Assembly (NCBI RefSeq): GCF_026151205.1
Contig: NC_087079.1
Location: 15,554,445-15,618,444, forward strand
Reading direction: 5' to 3'
From: Bolinopsis microptera
Lineage: Eukaryota > Ctenophora > Tentaculata > Lobata > Bolinopsidae
Length of the DNA: 64,000 bases
Shown here: positions 21,191 to 33,600 of the stretch, piece after piece
Layout of the letters: every line of letters starts with the position of its first letter
Numbering within the stretch: the stretch's first letter is position 1
Made by a program: the position numbers and the translations under genes
Notes under the pieces: model-generated
The model's database searches: none
What the model was told of the DNA's origin: nothing
The model's input: the letters and a program-made list of their open reading frames with translations, nothing else

Positions 21191-22201
21191 AAAAATATGG
21201 AGGGGGGGGGGGTTGGTTTTGGAATTTCGGACAAATTCGGACAGGTGGAGGGGGTGGTTCCTGAAAATCCGGACGTCCGGAAATTTTGGCAGAATTAACG
21301 AAAAAGTCTCATTTATTTCAACTCTTTGACACTAAGTTTAGATCCCTGTATTTTGAACGAGTACTTAAATGTACTTAAATGTAACTGTGCTAAACTTGTT
21401 CGACATCAAATGTATTATTGTCTATTTTAAGTAACTACACATTTTATCAATAATGAATTTGAGTTCATGGTTTTATTTGTTCTCTTGAAAGTAGCTGGAA
21501 ATCCGGATGTCCGGGGAAGGGGGCGGTTTTGAAAATTCGGACACACCCGGACAGGGGGAGGGGGGGGGGGGGGTGGTCTGAAAATCTGTGATTTTGGCAG
21601 ACATCCTAAGTAGATGGCCCCTAAGCATTTGGTGCGGTTTGCAAAATTGAAAATAGTAGATGTGTGTTGGTTGTCAAATATGTCATTGACATAGTTGGTA
21701 ATAGTCCTGAGGTAATAGTCCTGGAAATATTGACCTATTATTTGGGCTATAGCCGGACACTGTCCAAGAAAGTGTGAGACAGTATCCTCTTTGTCGGCGC
21801 ACATAGGACAAGCACTGGTGCTTGATTTGCGAATGGTGTGGAGGTGCTTATTTCATGTCCCGTGATGAAGTGCACTGCAGTTCTGTAATTTTTTCTGTTG
21901 TTGCTGAGTGTTGCACGGCTTTTAAATTGAAAATAGAATAATTTCATGTAAACTGTAAAGTCCTGCTTCTGAATTGTTATGAAAATCTCTTTAAATGAAT
22001 TTCATTTTTTCCTTTCCCTTGAAATGTACTGTAAATTTTATCGATTTACAATTTATGTTTTTATTTGTCTAATAGGTGTTTAGTGTATAACTGTAATTAT
22101 TCAGGGGTTATGTATAACGGGATGTGGTAAACAGTCATTTTAATATCATATTACATCTTTTTTAACTCTCTGTAACTCTAAGTTGATCAACTCTCTCAAG
22201 G

Positions 22202-22228
22202 ATGGCTGAGTTCATGTCACTACTCTAA
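22202..22228 (+). promoter_or_regulatory. upstream ORF before the zinc-finger gene
   Basis: An eight-codon ATG...TAA frame (MAEFMSLL) ends 12 nt before the main ATG at 22241. If included in the mRNA it could dampen translation. The transcription start is not visible. Confidence 0.4.
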
Positions 22229-22240
22229 AATCTGAAAGTC

Positions 22241-23948
22241 ATGGATGATCTAGATATTGGTGGTATTGATGAAATACTGAAACAAGCAGCAAAGATAAGA
22301 AATGATGCTAAAAGTGGCTATTTGTACAGTGATGTGAGTGCCAAACACATTGGAAGCTACCAGTGTAATGGTTGTGGAGAAGAAAATAGTTTACTTTCAT
22401 CATGGTGCTTTAAATGTGGCTTACGTAAATTTGGAAGTCCTCCTAAACCTAAAATGAGCCATTGCTTTTCAGAAGCGGACACTAAATATAATGTCTACAA
22501 CACAGATCAAATATTGCAGTCAAAGCCGATTGTAACACCGGCAGATAAACCGCGCGAGATCAATACCACAAAAAATATTGTGAAGGGTGAAGTTAAGGTT
22601 TTTGAATACAATCAGTCAAAAGAAAATAAGCAAAACGTAATTGGGGTTAAAGACATGCCTGTTCCAGAAATTGATGAAGGAAGTTCAATGGAAAATGTTG
22701 GATCAGAAGCTGAGTTTCTTGAGTGCCCCAGTTTTTCCAGTGAAGACATCATATATTATGATCGCTGTGAGACCAAAAAGAGCAAAAAGAGACTGTATAT
22801 TAAACCGTTATCAACTCCATCTCTATTATCATCAACATTCAGTCCAACAGCCACAAAAAATGCCTGGTCAACACCTGTCTCAAAGCAAACAAAACCATCT
22901 GCCACCCCACTACGTGTCAAAAATGGAAGACCAAATTCTGCTTCAAGTGGGAGACCAAATTCGGCTTCAAATGGGAGACCAAATTCGGCTTCAAATGGGA
23001 GACCAAATTCTGCTTCAAAGTCAACTCCACAGATAAGAGCTAATTCTCTGGCAAGGAAGAATTTTCCAACATTAAAGCATCACAATTCTACCTGCTCAAA
23101 AAAATCTCTCAATAATTCACTGACCCCATCTGTTTTTGAGAGGCTCTATAGTAATGAAACCAAACCAAAAATCAGAACAGTTCAAAGCTCTCCTCACCTC
23201 ATTGATATAGAGAAAAATAAGAACATGAAAACAAATGCTGTTGTGGCCCTTGCTGCCCCACAACTAAGGTAAGTAATACGTACAATGTACACAATGATGC
23301 AATATTTTGTGAGTTCTAAGTTTGAAACTTTTCAAAGAGGAGCAGCATTTAAAATTGTATAGAAAATATTCATTCGTGAGAGAAATGCTTACATAAAATT
23401 TAAACTAAATTAACTAACAGATAATTACAATTTGTCTGACCAATAACCATCATAAATTTTTGCATCGTGTTTATTTTTCAGTTTTCAATCTACTGATAAA
23501 AAATCAAAGATTTTTACTGAAGAGGAACTGATCATCAATAACAGGAGAAAGGCTAAGAAAAACACTTTTCCTAAACAGGTATGTTGTTGTGGTCTGTCTA
23601 AAAATTCCTGTTTATAGTTCATTTTATCGACACGATGACGTTAAAATTCTGAGGTGAGGTATATTAATTGCTGATTTTCCACAGCTATAAGTCTGCCGTT
23701 TTCTGACAAAAGTGCTCAAATACCACTGAGCAAATATCGGAGGTTTTCAAGCACATTTGACACATTTATGACAACTTGTGGCATTTTAAGCGGGTTCAAA
23801 AAGTGGTTTCTGAAATTTAAAAAATGGTCTTTAAGCATATTTGTCAGAAAACAGCAGAAGTGTAGCAATGCTAAATGTGCTTATTTTTAGATGGGTGCTG
23901 CACCACTAGCTGTCAGTGGTATCCGCTCCAATCTTCCCAAGAAATATC
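22241..23948 (+). CDS. N-terminal exons of a zinc-finger protein (probably the F-box/LRR gene downstream)
   Basis: Three exons: 22241-23268, 23482-23578 and 23891-23948, each with GT-AG boundaries (donors GTAAGT, GTATGT, GTAAGT) and matching phases. The protein begins MDDLDIGGIDEILKQAAK. Residues 42-59 form CX2CX10CX2C (YQCNGCGEEN...WCFKCG), a RanBP2-like zinc-finger spacing. The middle is Ser/Thr/Lys-rich and disordered, with four copies of an eight-residue NGRPNSAS unit (residues ~228-259). Exons 2-3 encode a basic segment (NNRRKAKKN). The last exon ends in phase 1 at a strong donor, so the gene must continue downstream. The next phase-compatible plus-strand exon I can support is 58998. Role unknown; if joined to the F-box part, it would be a ubiquitin-ligase substrate receptor. 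Confidence 0.75.
23691..23866. mobile_element. small MITE with CTG(C)CGTTTTCTGACAAA inverted ends
   Basis: The end TCTGCCGTTTTCTGACAAAA is mirrored at 23845-23866. A diverged relative lies at 28069-28206. Both sit in the presumed intron. Confidence 0.55.
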
Positions 23949-25590
23949 GTAAGTTTGCATGATTTCATTGAAATATTAAAATAACTTAAAGTATTACAAT
24001 AACTTAAATTATTACAATAACTTAAAGTATTAAAATAATTTTGCGTATATTACAATAACTTATTTAAGCATTACAATAACTTATGCATCTGAAATTGATA
24101 TATATTTTATTTTAATACTGATTGTGGTTCTTTGGGCTGTTTGGATCGGATACTTAAACATTACATCTGAATCACAGACTTCAATTAGTCGGAATAAAGT
24201 GGCCCCACAATTTCGGGAGATGATGGTGGATTCACGGAAGATAGATCCACTTTAGCGTGAGGAGCAAGAAAGATCCAGTAAAGTATCCTGCTATTACCAT
24301 TATCTGAACCTGTATCATCTCTAGACAAAACACCATCTGTTCTTGGGGGTTTGGAGAAACCTTGAAATCTGAGGGATTGAGGAATTCAGAACGTTAATCA
24401 CTCAAGTAGGAATTAGGAGTTGGACAGGAGGTTCATTTAAACAGCTGTGGTCGCAATTAATTTATAGCACCACAGCTGCAGTGGCGCACTGCTTCTGATT
24501 GAGATTGCTCAAGTCTGCCCTTTTGTGACAAATTAAGTGCTGTTATATTATCCAGTTCATGCAATTACTTAATTTTTATAATCTAGTTCTGCACCTGGTT
24601 TTTCATTACGTCATGTTCTACGATAGAATTTGCAAATGTCAATATATTGTCAGAGTTATCAAAATTTCCTCCATTTAGGCTAGAGAAATACCCCTATTCG
24701 ACACTAAGACAATTTGTTCTTCATAATGACTTCATCCTCATTAGCAAGTTTATCTGCTACTTTGTAATATCTGTAGCCCGATTCCCGAACTTGAGCTTAC
24801 CAATTTGTCACTCACATTTAAACCTAAAGTTTGATTTTGCAAAACTGATTTGTCAGTTACTTAAAACCTTAAGTTTGCCCTAGCCTTACCGATGTATCGC
24901 AAATTTTATATTTTATATTTTTGACAGATTTCGTTTTTCCGTGACAGATGGAAGTGGTTAAACAGCTTAAAAACAAAGATTCTGAACAGCTTAAAAACAA
25001 AGATTCTGCGGTTACTGACAGTTACGGAGCCTCTTTGTGATCGGTGTGTTAGTTTCGTCATTCCACCGGACTGGTCCATTAAACATGTCCACGTTCAGTC
25101 TGAAATATTAAAATATGGACCTTATGTATTTCAAGGTGTATAAATATTAAATAGGGCCTCCATATTGCAATAATTCTTTTATCCACGTATTTCTATGGAA
25201 TTGTTTATTTGTTGGCTGAAATTTCACGCTAGTGATCCTAGTAGGGGTTTTTAATTCCAATCGAATCCTGGCCCTCAAATCAGTTGATGCTCTTGTCTAT
25301 CGTCTGAAAGCGTTTTAGTGCTTAAACTGTATATAATATAGCTGGCCAAAAAGAAAGCGAAAATGTCCGTATAAATCGTTCAAAGGAGTCAACACAAATA
25401 AATTGCTACAAGATTTCTCAGCTACCTTGATGAAGTATGCTCCACTCGCATTTACTAATTAATTACAAGTGCACAAATGTGAGATCCGTGTGAATCTACG
25501 AACAAAGCTGCATGTTTAACTCCACAATTTAGTGAAGTGCTCGGATGAGAATTTGTTCACAGAGGCACTATTTATCAGGTAAAACCTCGC
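23949..25590. other. intron, no gene seen
   Basis: This holds the MITE at 23691-23866's downstream flank, an ATTACAATAACTTAAA tandem tract (about 23975-24085), and AT-rich unique sequence. No exon is supported. Confidence 0.5.
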
Positions 25591-25670
25591 GAATAAGGCG
25601 ACTCCCCGGCAAATTAACCCATTATTATAATGGGTTAATTTGCCGCGGGATCGCCTTTGGGCCTTATAAC
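25590..25670. repeat. hairpin MITE-like palindrome
   Basis: The arms 25607-25625 and 25627-25645 are exact complements around one base (CGGCAAATTAACCCATTAT). Outer GGCGA/TCGCC pairing extends it. Confidence 0.75.
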
Positions 25671-25911
25671 CCAGTGGTTGCATATGCAACCACCCAATTC
25701 AAGGACTTTTAATATGTGAACCATTTGAGACAGGAGACTGGTTAATACTGCGTTTTGTTTTAAATTAAACCTCAGTTCCCCTGTGATATTACCTGTGTGG
25801 AGTGTTGTGTTTACGAAGGAGCTTCCTCAAGTCAAATCTCTCCACCCTAGATTTGCGCCTTAAAGCTGACATCATGCCTGTCGTACCAGAAACTGTTGAT
25901 ATAAAAAGGAG

Positions 25912-26343
25912 GATCCTAGAAAGAAATCCTAGAGAAATCCTAGAGAAATCCTGGAGAAATCCTAGAGAAATCCTAGAGAAAGCCTAGTAGAGAAATCCTA
26001 GAGAAATCCTAGAGACATCCTAGAGAAATCCGGAGAAATCCTAGAGAAATCCTGGAGAAATCCTAGAGAAATCCTAGAGAAAGCCTAGTAGAAAAATCCT
26101 AGAGAAATCCTAGAGAAATCCTAGAGAAATCCTAGAGAAAGCCTAGTAGAAAAATCCTAGAGAAATCCTAGAGAAATCCTAGAGAAATCCTAGAGAAATC
26201 CTAGAGACATCCTAGAGAAATCCCGGAGAAATCCTAGAGAAATCCTGGAGAAATCCTAGAGAAATCCTAGAGAAAGCCTAGTAGAAAAATCCTAGAGAAA
26301 TCCTAGAGAAATCCTAGAGAAATCCTAGAGAAATCCTAGAGAA
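25912..26343 (+). repeat. 11-bp minisatellite AAATCCTAGAG with higher-order units
   Basis: About 39 copies of AAATCCTAGAG, interrupted at intervals by GCCTAGTAGA and CCTGGAGA variants. The variants recur in the same order, indicating larger duplicated blocks. Confidence 0.9.
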
Positions 26344-26653
26344 TTCTAGAAACTGACCTGTAGTGTTTGCTGTCACCAATACAATTTACCACAGTGATAA
26401 ACAATTGTTCATTGCTATAATACTGGCTTTGTCGCCGCACAATAAGAAAAGGCGATGCAATATATGGTAGAATAGTGTCTGGATATATTATCAAGTGTGG
26501 TGAAGTGGTTTCTAAACAGACTCCATGATGCTCGATGCTCGACTCATTGAAATGATGCTTAAGATTGTACAATCTATGTGTTTTCTCGGCTGTCATACTG
26601 ACATTATGAAAATACATTAATACTAGATTAATCGTATTGTTCTGCAGTAAACT

Positions 26654-26691
26654 GTGTGTGGGCCCTAATCATAGGATTGGGGCCCACACAC
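26654..26691. repeat. hairpin GTGTGTGGGCCC...
   Basis: The 17-bp arms 26654-26670 and 26675-26691 pair with one mismatch around a 4-base loop. Confidence 0.75.
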
Positions 26692-28068
26692 GAAACTTTC
26701 TAGAGAAATAATATTCTGCCGTCTTATTCATGAAAATTCACCAGACTCACCAGTGCACCGCATGATTCGTTAAAAATCACCACAACTGGCCACAATAATT
26801 TTCAGACTAAAACAGTTCAACTGCACGTTATCAAACAAGTTTACTAATGGATTTATAAATAACATTATGATGATCAAGAAAAAGCTCGAAATAGTGAAAA
26901 GTCTGCAATAAAAAGCAAGAAAACCGCCTTCCATCTACACAATGACACGAACAATGCACTACAGACATTCCAAATCATACAATAAACCAGTGAATGAGTG
27001 AACACGTAGACACAAACCCACACAAAGTTAGTCTAACTGCAGGTATACTGCGGAGATGAGGTGAACAATCCCCCCTCACAGCAACACAAGTGGTATTGCT
27101 GTATTGTCATGGTGTTCTGCACGTGTTGTGCGCGTGTGTGTGTGTCACTGTGGGATACCGTGACATTATAAAGGAGACCTATTAATTAGGATTGACAGCT
27201 GCTGTTAGCTGTACTGTAGCTGACTGCAAGAGCGGATACCAATCCTATCACTTTATTAACAGTAAACTAGCACATTATTAGCGCTAGATTAGCACCACGT
27301 TGTATTGTAGATTAAGAGGACTATCATGATGTTGTGTTTAAATATCCGGAGGAGGAGGTGAGGAGACAGGGAGGTAAGGAGTGCATTATAAAATGAGAGA
27401 TTCATATTTTACTTCATATTCATATTTTACTTCTACGTGAAGTAATGCCAGAAACACATGTTTTATTGACGTTTTTATTGACTTCCACCACATGTGCTTT
27501 AATAATCGGGGGTCTTATTGTCCAATAAAATGGCAGGGCTCAAAACTGGTTTACCTTTATGAAATATAATGAGACTTTGTAAAGTTCCCTAATATCAACT
27601 GTCTCTGGCAGTGAGCCAATAAGTCTTCAAGTTCTCTACCATCAAACTATATTATATAAGACAATCACAAATCATGGAAGCATAGAAATACACTATAATA
27701 TTAGTATATTGATGAGTATTGGCTAGAGTCGGTGGTAGGCAATATTAGACCAGATCGTGCTAGAGTATCACGTGACTCTGTCCTCTGATGATGATTGATG
27801 ATGTTACCTGAACTAATGAAATCAGTGGTGTGTTTAAGCAGTTGCCCTGCGCAGTTTAGTCTTGATCGAATGAACTGAACTTCCTGTCTGAGAAATAAGC
27901 AAATTCTGACCCGGTTTTATTCCACTACATTTAAGAATTATAGAGAATTATAAACATTGTCTGGCACTTTATTGCTTTATTGCCACTGTCAGATCAGAAT
28001 ATAATATGTTTCTGTCACGAAAAATATAAATTTTATTCATTTCAAAACATGTTCAAATTGATGCACGA
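26692..28068. other. intronic or intergenic sequence, no gene seen
   Basis: Mostly unique AT-rich DNA with a short GT repeat near 27130 and a duplicated TTCATATTTTACTT word near 27400-27440. Confidence 0.5.
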
Positions 28069-28206
28069 AATTTGCCGTTCTCTGACAAAGGTGCTTAAAG
28101 ATCACTCTAAAAGCCGAAGTTATAAGTTATATTAGCACTCTTGACACACTTTTGACAAATTTTGTTCAGAATATCAAAAATGGTCAGAAAACGGTAGAAA
28201 TGCTAG
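28069..28206. mobile_element. second copy of the CCGTTTTCTGACAAA MITE
   Basis: GCCGTTCTCTGACAAAGGTG at the left is mirrored by GGTCAGAAAACGGTAG near 28180-28196. The copy is shorter and more diverged than 23691-23866. Confidence 0.5.
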
Positions 28207-28319
28207 TGGGAATTAGCTGATAGAAAATATAAGCAACTGTTTATTTAATGGTACAGACGACCATTACCCACCCCGGATTCTTGAATGTTTCTGAAACAAA
28301 CACCCTGTCGTATCCAGAT

Positions 28320-28726
28320 AAGTTCCAGATAACGGCCCAGATAAGAGCCAGATAAGAGCCAGATAAGAGCCAGATAAGAGCCAGACAAGAGCCAGATAAG
28401 AGCCAGATAAGAGCCAGATAAGAGCCAGATAAGAGCCAGATAAGAGCCAGATAAGAGCCAGATAAGAGCCAGATAAGAGTCCAGATAAGAGCCAGATAAG
28501 AGCCAGATAAGAGCCAGATAAGAGCCAGATAAGAGTCCAGATAAGAGCCAGATAAGAGCCAGATAAGAGCCAGATAAGAGCCAGATAAGAGCCCAGATAA
28601 GAGCCAGACAAGAGCCAGACAAGAGCCAGATAAGAGCCAGATAAGAGCCAGATAAGAGCCAGATAAGAGCCAGATAAGAGCCAGATAAGAGTCAGATAAG
28701 AGCCCAGATAAGAGCCCAGATAAGCG
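28320..28726 (+). repeat. 11-bp minisatellite CAGATAAGAGC
   Basis: About 37 copies of AGCCAGATAAG with single-base variants (CAGACAAG, TCCAGATAAG, CCCAGATAAG). Long minus-strand Leu/Ser-rich frames through it are by-products of the repeat. Confidence 0.9.
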
Positions 28727-29470
28727 CCCACTTCCAGTTATTAAGCACAGTTGTGGGGCACGTGGTTACGTGGTGAATCAACGCCTAAAAGATGACTTAA
28801 CCAACTTTACTCAGCAAGTTCAGTTCCTCATTCAGGGATGCATATCCCAGTCTGGTGTTTCTAGTCAAAGATCAGGACTATAGTTCACCGAATTGGCGGT
28901 TCGACCTATCAAATTATTCATAAAATTCAATCCAATCATTACCGAACCACTTTTAATCAATTCTACGGTCAAAATGCATTTAATTTCATAGTATAGTAGT
29001 ATCAGTATGTTCAAAGTTCCCAGCGTTTCGAGTGCAAACACCTGACACCATGATATGAGGTCCTCAAATATTTTTATCAGAGATCTCAACCGGCAATTCT
29101 AAATCGTTCCACTATAAGTATAGTCATTCGGGTTGGTTTCAGACGCTATTATTACGTAAAAGGAAGGCTACATTTGCTACATTTGATACATTTGCAAAAC
29201 AGAATCTTTCTTTAAAATTTCAGAACACAACTCCATCAGTAACCTGTTCATTTGGCTCATTCATTTTTTGCCAAGATTGGGTACTGATTGGATTTATCAG
29301 AGAGCTTATTGCGCTAAAATATCAGGAGCTGCATGACGATTACGTTATTAACGCTGTCAAACAAATTAAGTAATGTTTATAATCTCTAGCTTTAAAGAGT
29401 TCTCACAAAACGAATTAAAGAGAACTAAATCATTGTCCGGTTAAACAGATTTTAACTAGCCGCCTTGAAC

Positions 29471-30007
29471 AAAATCGACTTTTCAGTTGTTTCTAATAGA
29501 AGGGAGTAATATCTATCAGCTGCTTTTGATCCCATTGAAAAATATTGTTTGTAGCCGAATTTATCGCTGGTCAAAGGTCAACGCTTATGAGTAATTGTAC
29601 TGCGCGAGCGATTTTCAATCGCGCGTACTGAAAATCGAGTCTTAAAATCTAAAAATCGTAAAAAGGAGGTCCAAGATTTTCAAAATCAATTGAAAAATGT
29701 TTAAAGGCCTATCTCAAAATTTTGAGATGATAGCCCTCTTTTAAATGATCCCTAGAACATATCCTGATAGTTTCAGGGCGATTGCTCAAAACTGTAGAAG
29801 AAGATAGATTTTTAGACTCGATTTTCAGTACACGCGATTGAAAATCAATTACAATTACTCATAAGCGCTGACCTTTGACCAGTGACTAATTCGGCTAGGA
29901 ACAATACTTTTCAATGGGATTAAAAGCAGCTAATAGATATTACTCCTTCTATAATTAGAAACCAACTAAAAAGTTGATTTTGATAAAAATTTCCATGAAG
30001 ACCCCCC
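29471..30007. mobile_element. palindromic MITE copy 1 (TTAA family)
   Basis: A ~537-bp unit whose two ~190-bp halves are imperfect inverted repeats around a ~140-bp core. The right end is ...TTTCCATGAAGACCCCCC. The left terminus is truncated or diverged relative to copy 2. Copy 2 follows after an 86-bp spacer. Confidence 0.75.
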
Positions 30008-30093
30008 AGTGCAATCTCGCAAAGCTGCAATATTATAATGATTATTTAACCAAATAGAGGTATATTAGTCACGCAAAATTTCACTGGCGTGCA

Positions 30094-30665
30094 GGGGGGG
30101 TCTTCATGGAAATTTTTATCAAAATCGACTTTTCAGTTGTTTCTAATAGAAGGGAGTAATATCTATCAGCTGCTTTTGATCCCATTGAAAAATATTGTTT
30201 GTAGCCGAATTTATCGCTGGTCAAAGGTCAACGCTTATGAGTAATTGTACTGCGCGAGCGATTTTCAATCGCGCGTACTGAAAATCGAGTCTTAAAATCT
30301 AAAAATCGTAAAAAAGGAGGTCCAAGATTTTCAAAATCAATTGAAAAATGTTTAAAGGCCTATCTCAAAATTTTGAGATGATAGCCCTCTTTTAAATGAT
30401 CCCTAGAACATATCCTGATAGTTTCAGGGCGATTGCTCAAAAACTGTAGAAGAAGATAGATTTTTAGACTCGATTTTCAGTACACGCGATTGAAAATCAA
30501 TTACAATTACTCATAAGCGCTGACCTTTGACCAGTGACTAATTCGGCTAGGAACAATACTTTTCAATGGGATTAAAAGCAGCTAATAGATATTACTCCTT
30601 CTATAATTAGAAACAACTAAAAAGTTGATTTTGATAAAAATTTCCATGAAGACCCCCCTGTCCCC
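30094..30665. mobile_element. palindromic MITE copy 2, TTAA at its right end
   Basis: Starts GGGGGGGTCTTCATGGAAAT and ends ATTTCCATGAAGACCCCCCT GTCCCC, followed by TTAA (30666-30669). Over most of its length it differs from copy 1 by only a few bases, so the pair is a recent duplication or two young insertions. Confidence 0.8.
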
Positions 30666-30669
30666 TTAA

Positions 30670-33600
30670 ATCAGCCAGTTTAAAGGAACGTTTTATAAAC
30701 GCAAACCTCAGTTAATGCGTTTATATAAATTATATTAAAGTTAGGATGTCCACTAAGATGTCTGCTAAAATAATGACTGATCAGATCAGGTGAGGTGCAA
30801 TATTTATCGTTCATTTAGATTTCATGACGGCAATATTTCGTTGTATTTATGTCGGGCTCGGTCAATCATAACTATTAAATTCCACTAAACTTTGTTTGAG
30901 AAAACAAAGTTTATCTAGCGCTAGATTATATCTTTTTACACTGTACTCACATTTTCATCATAGAAGATTTCTTGAATTTCCCCCAGACAAGGAAGATAGC
31001 ACACATGATGACATCCTGTATCTCCACAAATCCACGCTTGAAGTCTTTTTCTGCTGCCAAATACATTATTTCTGGGATCTGGGCGAGCAATATGAAAATT
31101 TAAATATGTTTTTGATTACATATTAGTAATATTTATTTAAATTACATATTAGTTTCTGTATAATGTTTGAAATTAAACTCGAGCGACCGTTTTGTAATGG
31201 TTTTAGAAAAGCAGTCAGTGGCCGCCCATTGAATAAGTTATAAAGCTGTTTCCAAGTAAGAAGCCACAGTGGAGCAGCTCAAATCAAGTAACTTGATTTG
31301 AGAAGTCTCCACTCTCCATCTCAATACATATCTTGCAAACATCAACAGAGAGAGTAAATCTGTAAATCTAATGTGCAACTGTTTGTGTACGCGCTTATTT
31401 CCAATCAATGAAAACTGTTTTAATAAGTCCTGCATGACATACACTTGACAGACAAGAACTCAAATCATTGTCATCTCGCAAGCTGACTCGTGCCCGTAAA
31501 TCGTGCAAAAATCCGTCTCAGTAAAAAGCTTTGAAACAGGGCAGTTTAAGACAATGATGTCGCGTTATGACCCTTCTCGTAATTATAAACAATTGTGTCT
31601 GGAGTATTTCGGTGAACTATCAATTTTGAAAGATTTAAGGGCACAGGAAACTATCAATTGAGTACTTTGCTGTATTGTAATAATGCTATGTCCATACAAA
31701 ATCATAAGAACTACAACTCGAAAAAGTAAGTCACGTCCAAATAATACAGTCCAACAACAACAGCTCAAGTTGGCACCTTTATTTGACACCAACGGTCACC
31801 CAAGTACCCAGGTTACTAATGAGCACAAGTAATTGTAGCTGTAACAGAGAGCAAATAGCAGCCCTCCAAACAACTCACGTGACCCCAAATATAAGATCAA
31901 ATGACCCACATATCATGTCACGCCTGTCACGTGACTTGGACCGATATATGGCACCATTATCTTTCTCAATTTCTCAGTATTTATCTTACCGTATCTGTAC
32001 TTATCGGAGGCATTTACAGTACCTTAAATACCAGAGCAGATGGCTGCAAAGTGTAATGAAATGAGTTGGCTCAGCCCTTAAAATGCTATCAGAATCATCA
32101 GTCATCCGACCACGTGTTTCATCATCTTGATAGTACATAATACTCTACATTTAACATGAAATTATGAGCATTCCAGTCAGGTATCATGATTCATGATAAT
32201 GGTTGTAAACTTGACTGATACATATATGCGGTTTAACAACAGCTTTATTTAGGTCACAAGAAGATAATATGAGACAGTCTCCAAACTTCAATCATTTATA
32301 TATAATACGATCATGAACGGTCTCCAGAAACGCCTGTATTCTTCGAGTGTGCTGATTAATAAATGCCCGCTATTATTTATTATATTCAAAGTTCAGACAT
32401 TTCTGTTGTTGTTTTCTGTTATTGCGTCAATGCAGATTGCAGAGGCAAACAAAAATAACCGATGGTTTACGCTTGAAATTAATATAATCCACGTAAAATA
32501 TAGCAAGCACCATGGCAACAATGGCAATCGGGTTTGGCTCATATATATCGGTTTACTGACATTTCTCGCATATATATTCGATGCAATCTGAATATGAAAT
32601 CTTGTTTTAGTCCTATAGAAAGTCTAAAACTACCAACACGAAGTTTATTTAACAGTTTAACTCTCACAACCTAGCTAATGTGAGCTAAAAACGGAAAATC
32701 TGTCTTTCTTGTTTGACGTTTTGAAAATTTGAATAATGATCTTGAAAACTATTTGAATATATTGTGAGTTTCAGTAACATTAACAAATTCTTGGTAAGTC
32801 TTTCTCGTTTTGCAAATTTGAATAATGATCTTGGTAAGTAATGGTCTTATTTCATTCGAATCATAACGCAGGGTGTCTCTTGGCTATAATATATAGGTGT
32901 ACTAAAACATTCCAACTTTGAACTATCATATCAAGCTCAATTAGTCTATTTTTAATTGGTCCTTAGCAAAAAAAACTCCCTTTATTAATGCATGGTCTCC
33001 ACGAACTAACTATATTATATAATCTGCGACTTTTACTGAAACTCACAATATATATAATATTGTTTGCCCCAAGTGTGCACCAAGTAACTTTTTGTCCCAA
33101 GTGTGCCCCAAGTGTGCCCCAGGAAATACAATTTTGTGCCCCAAGTGTGCCTAGCTAGATTACCAAATTGCCGAACTGTAATATAAATGCTGTGTAAGTA
33201 TGGTGGGTAAGTATTATACAGAGTTCAATTAAGAGGTGTCACGACTTCCATCTCCTGAGACGTTATTACCGGGTGCATTTTTGTGTACTTCAGCTGTTAG
33301 GCAATTCGGTAATCTGTCGATGGACACACAACGCACGGTTACTAAAGTAAAACATAATAATATGTCTTCTTACGTTTGAAAATCGTTTTTCATTCACGAA
33401 GATATTGTAGTCGTTTAATTTTATATCATTTTGATTTAAAATTCAATTTTAGATCCTATGTCAAAACCTGTTGAGATACGCAGTTTTAACGAGATGATTA
33501 TATTAACAGTTTTTAATTTTAATTATTATTTGTTCACTCGCGGTAAAATGCTGCGGTTCTGAAAGACTGTTGTGTGTTAACCTTATCAATTCTTGTCGAA

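Larger units (their letters stand above)
16471..21200 (-). mobile_element. near full-length CR1/L2-like LINE, two open ORFs
   Basis: Minus-strand order: 5' UTR (about 21200-21133), ORF1 (21132-19576), a 29-nt gap, ORF2 (19546-16649), a ~160-nt 3' UTR, and a TTA-repeat tail at 16485-16471. Both ORFs are uninterrupted, so this copy is young and possibly competent. I could not identify the target duplication. Confidence 0.75.
16442..21621. mobile_element. Harbinger-like TIR element (TAA duplication) hosting a LINE
   Basis: The left end GGGGCCATCTACTTAGGA (16442 on) is inverted at the right end (to 21621). TAA flanks both sides (16439-16441 and 21622-21624). A 3-bp TWA duplication and G-rich TIRs fit PIF/Harbinger. 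The remaining own sequence (about 21205-21621) has two related GGACGTCCGG/GGACAGG...TTTTGGCAG blocks and no transposase. The rest was displaced by the CR1-like LINE. Confidence 0.65.
16400..21947 (-). pseudogene. old LINE C-terminal fragment split by a transposon
   Basis: Minus-strand coding 21947-21622 reads ...NYRTAVHFITGHE, then after a one-base shift ...CPMCADKEDTVSHFLGQCP, a CX2C...H...C zinc-knuckle pattern at LINE C-termini. It continues to FANRTKC at the insertion point. Joining it across the TTA target site to 16441-16400 gives LIVPEELDQTVVT and a TAG stop. The restored continuity proves the order of insertions. The gene is dead: it is frameshifted and 5'-truncated. Confidence 0.65.

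Noticed and set aside
28245-28731. Two long Leu/Ser/Tyr frames on the minus strand resembling membrane proteins
   Set aside because: Both are frames of the AGCCAGATAAG minisatellite; hydrophobicity is incidental.
32313-32591. 92-codon frame with hydrophobic segments
   Set aside because: No recognisable domain, no splice or start evidence, and AT-rich DNA makes such frames common.
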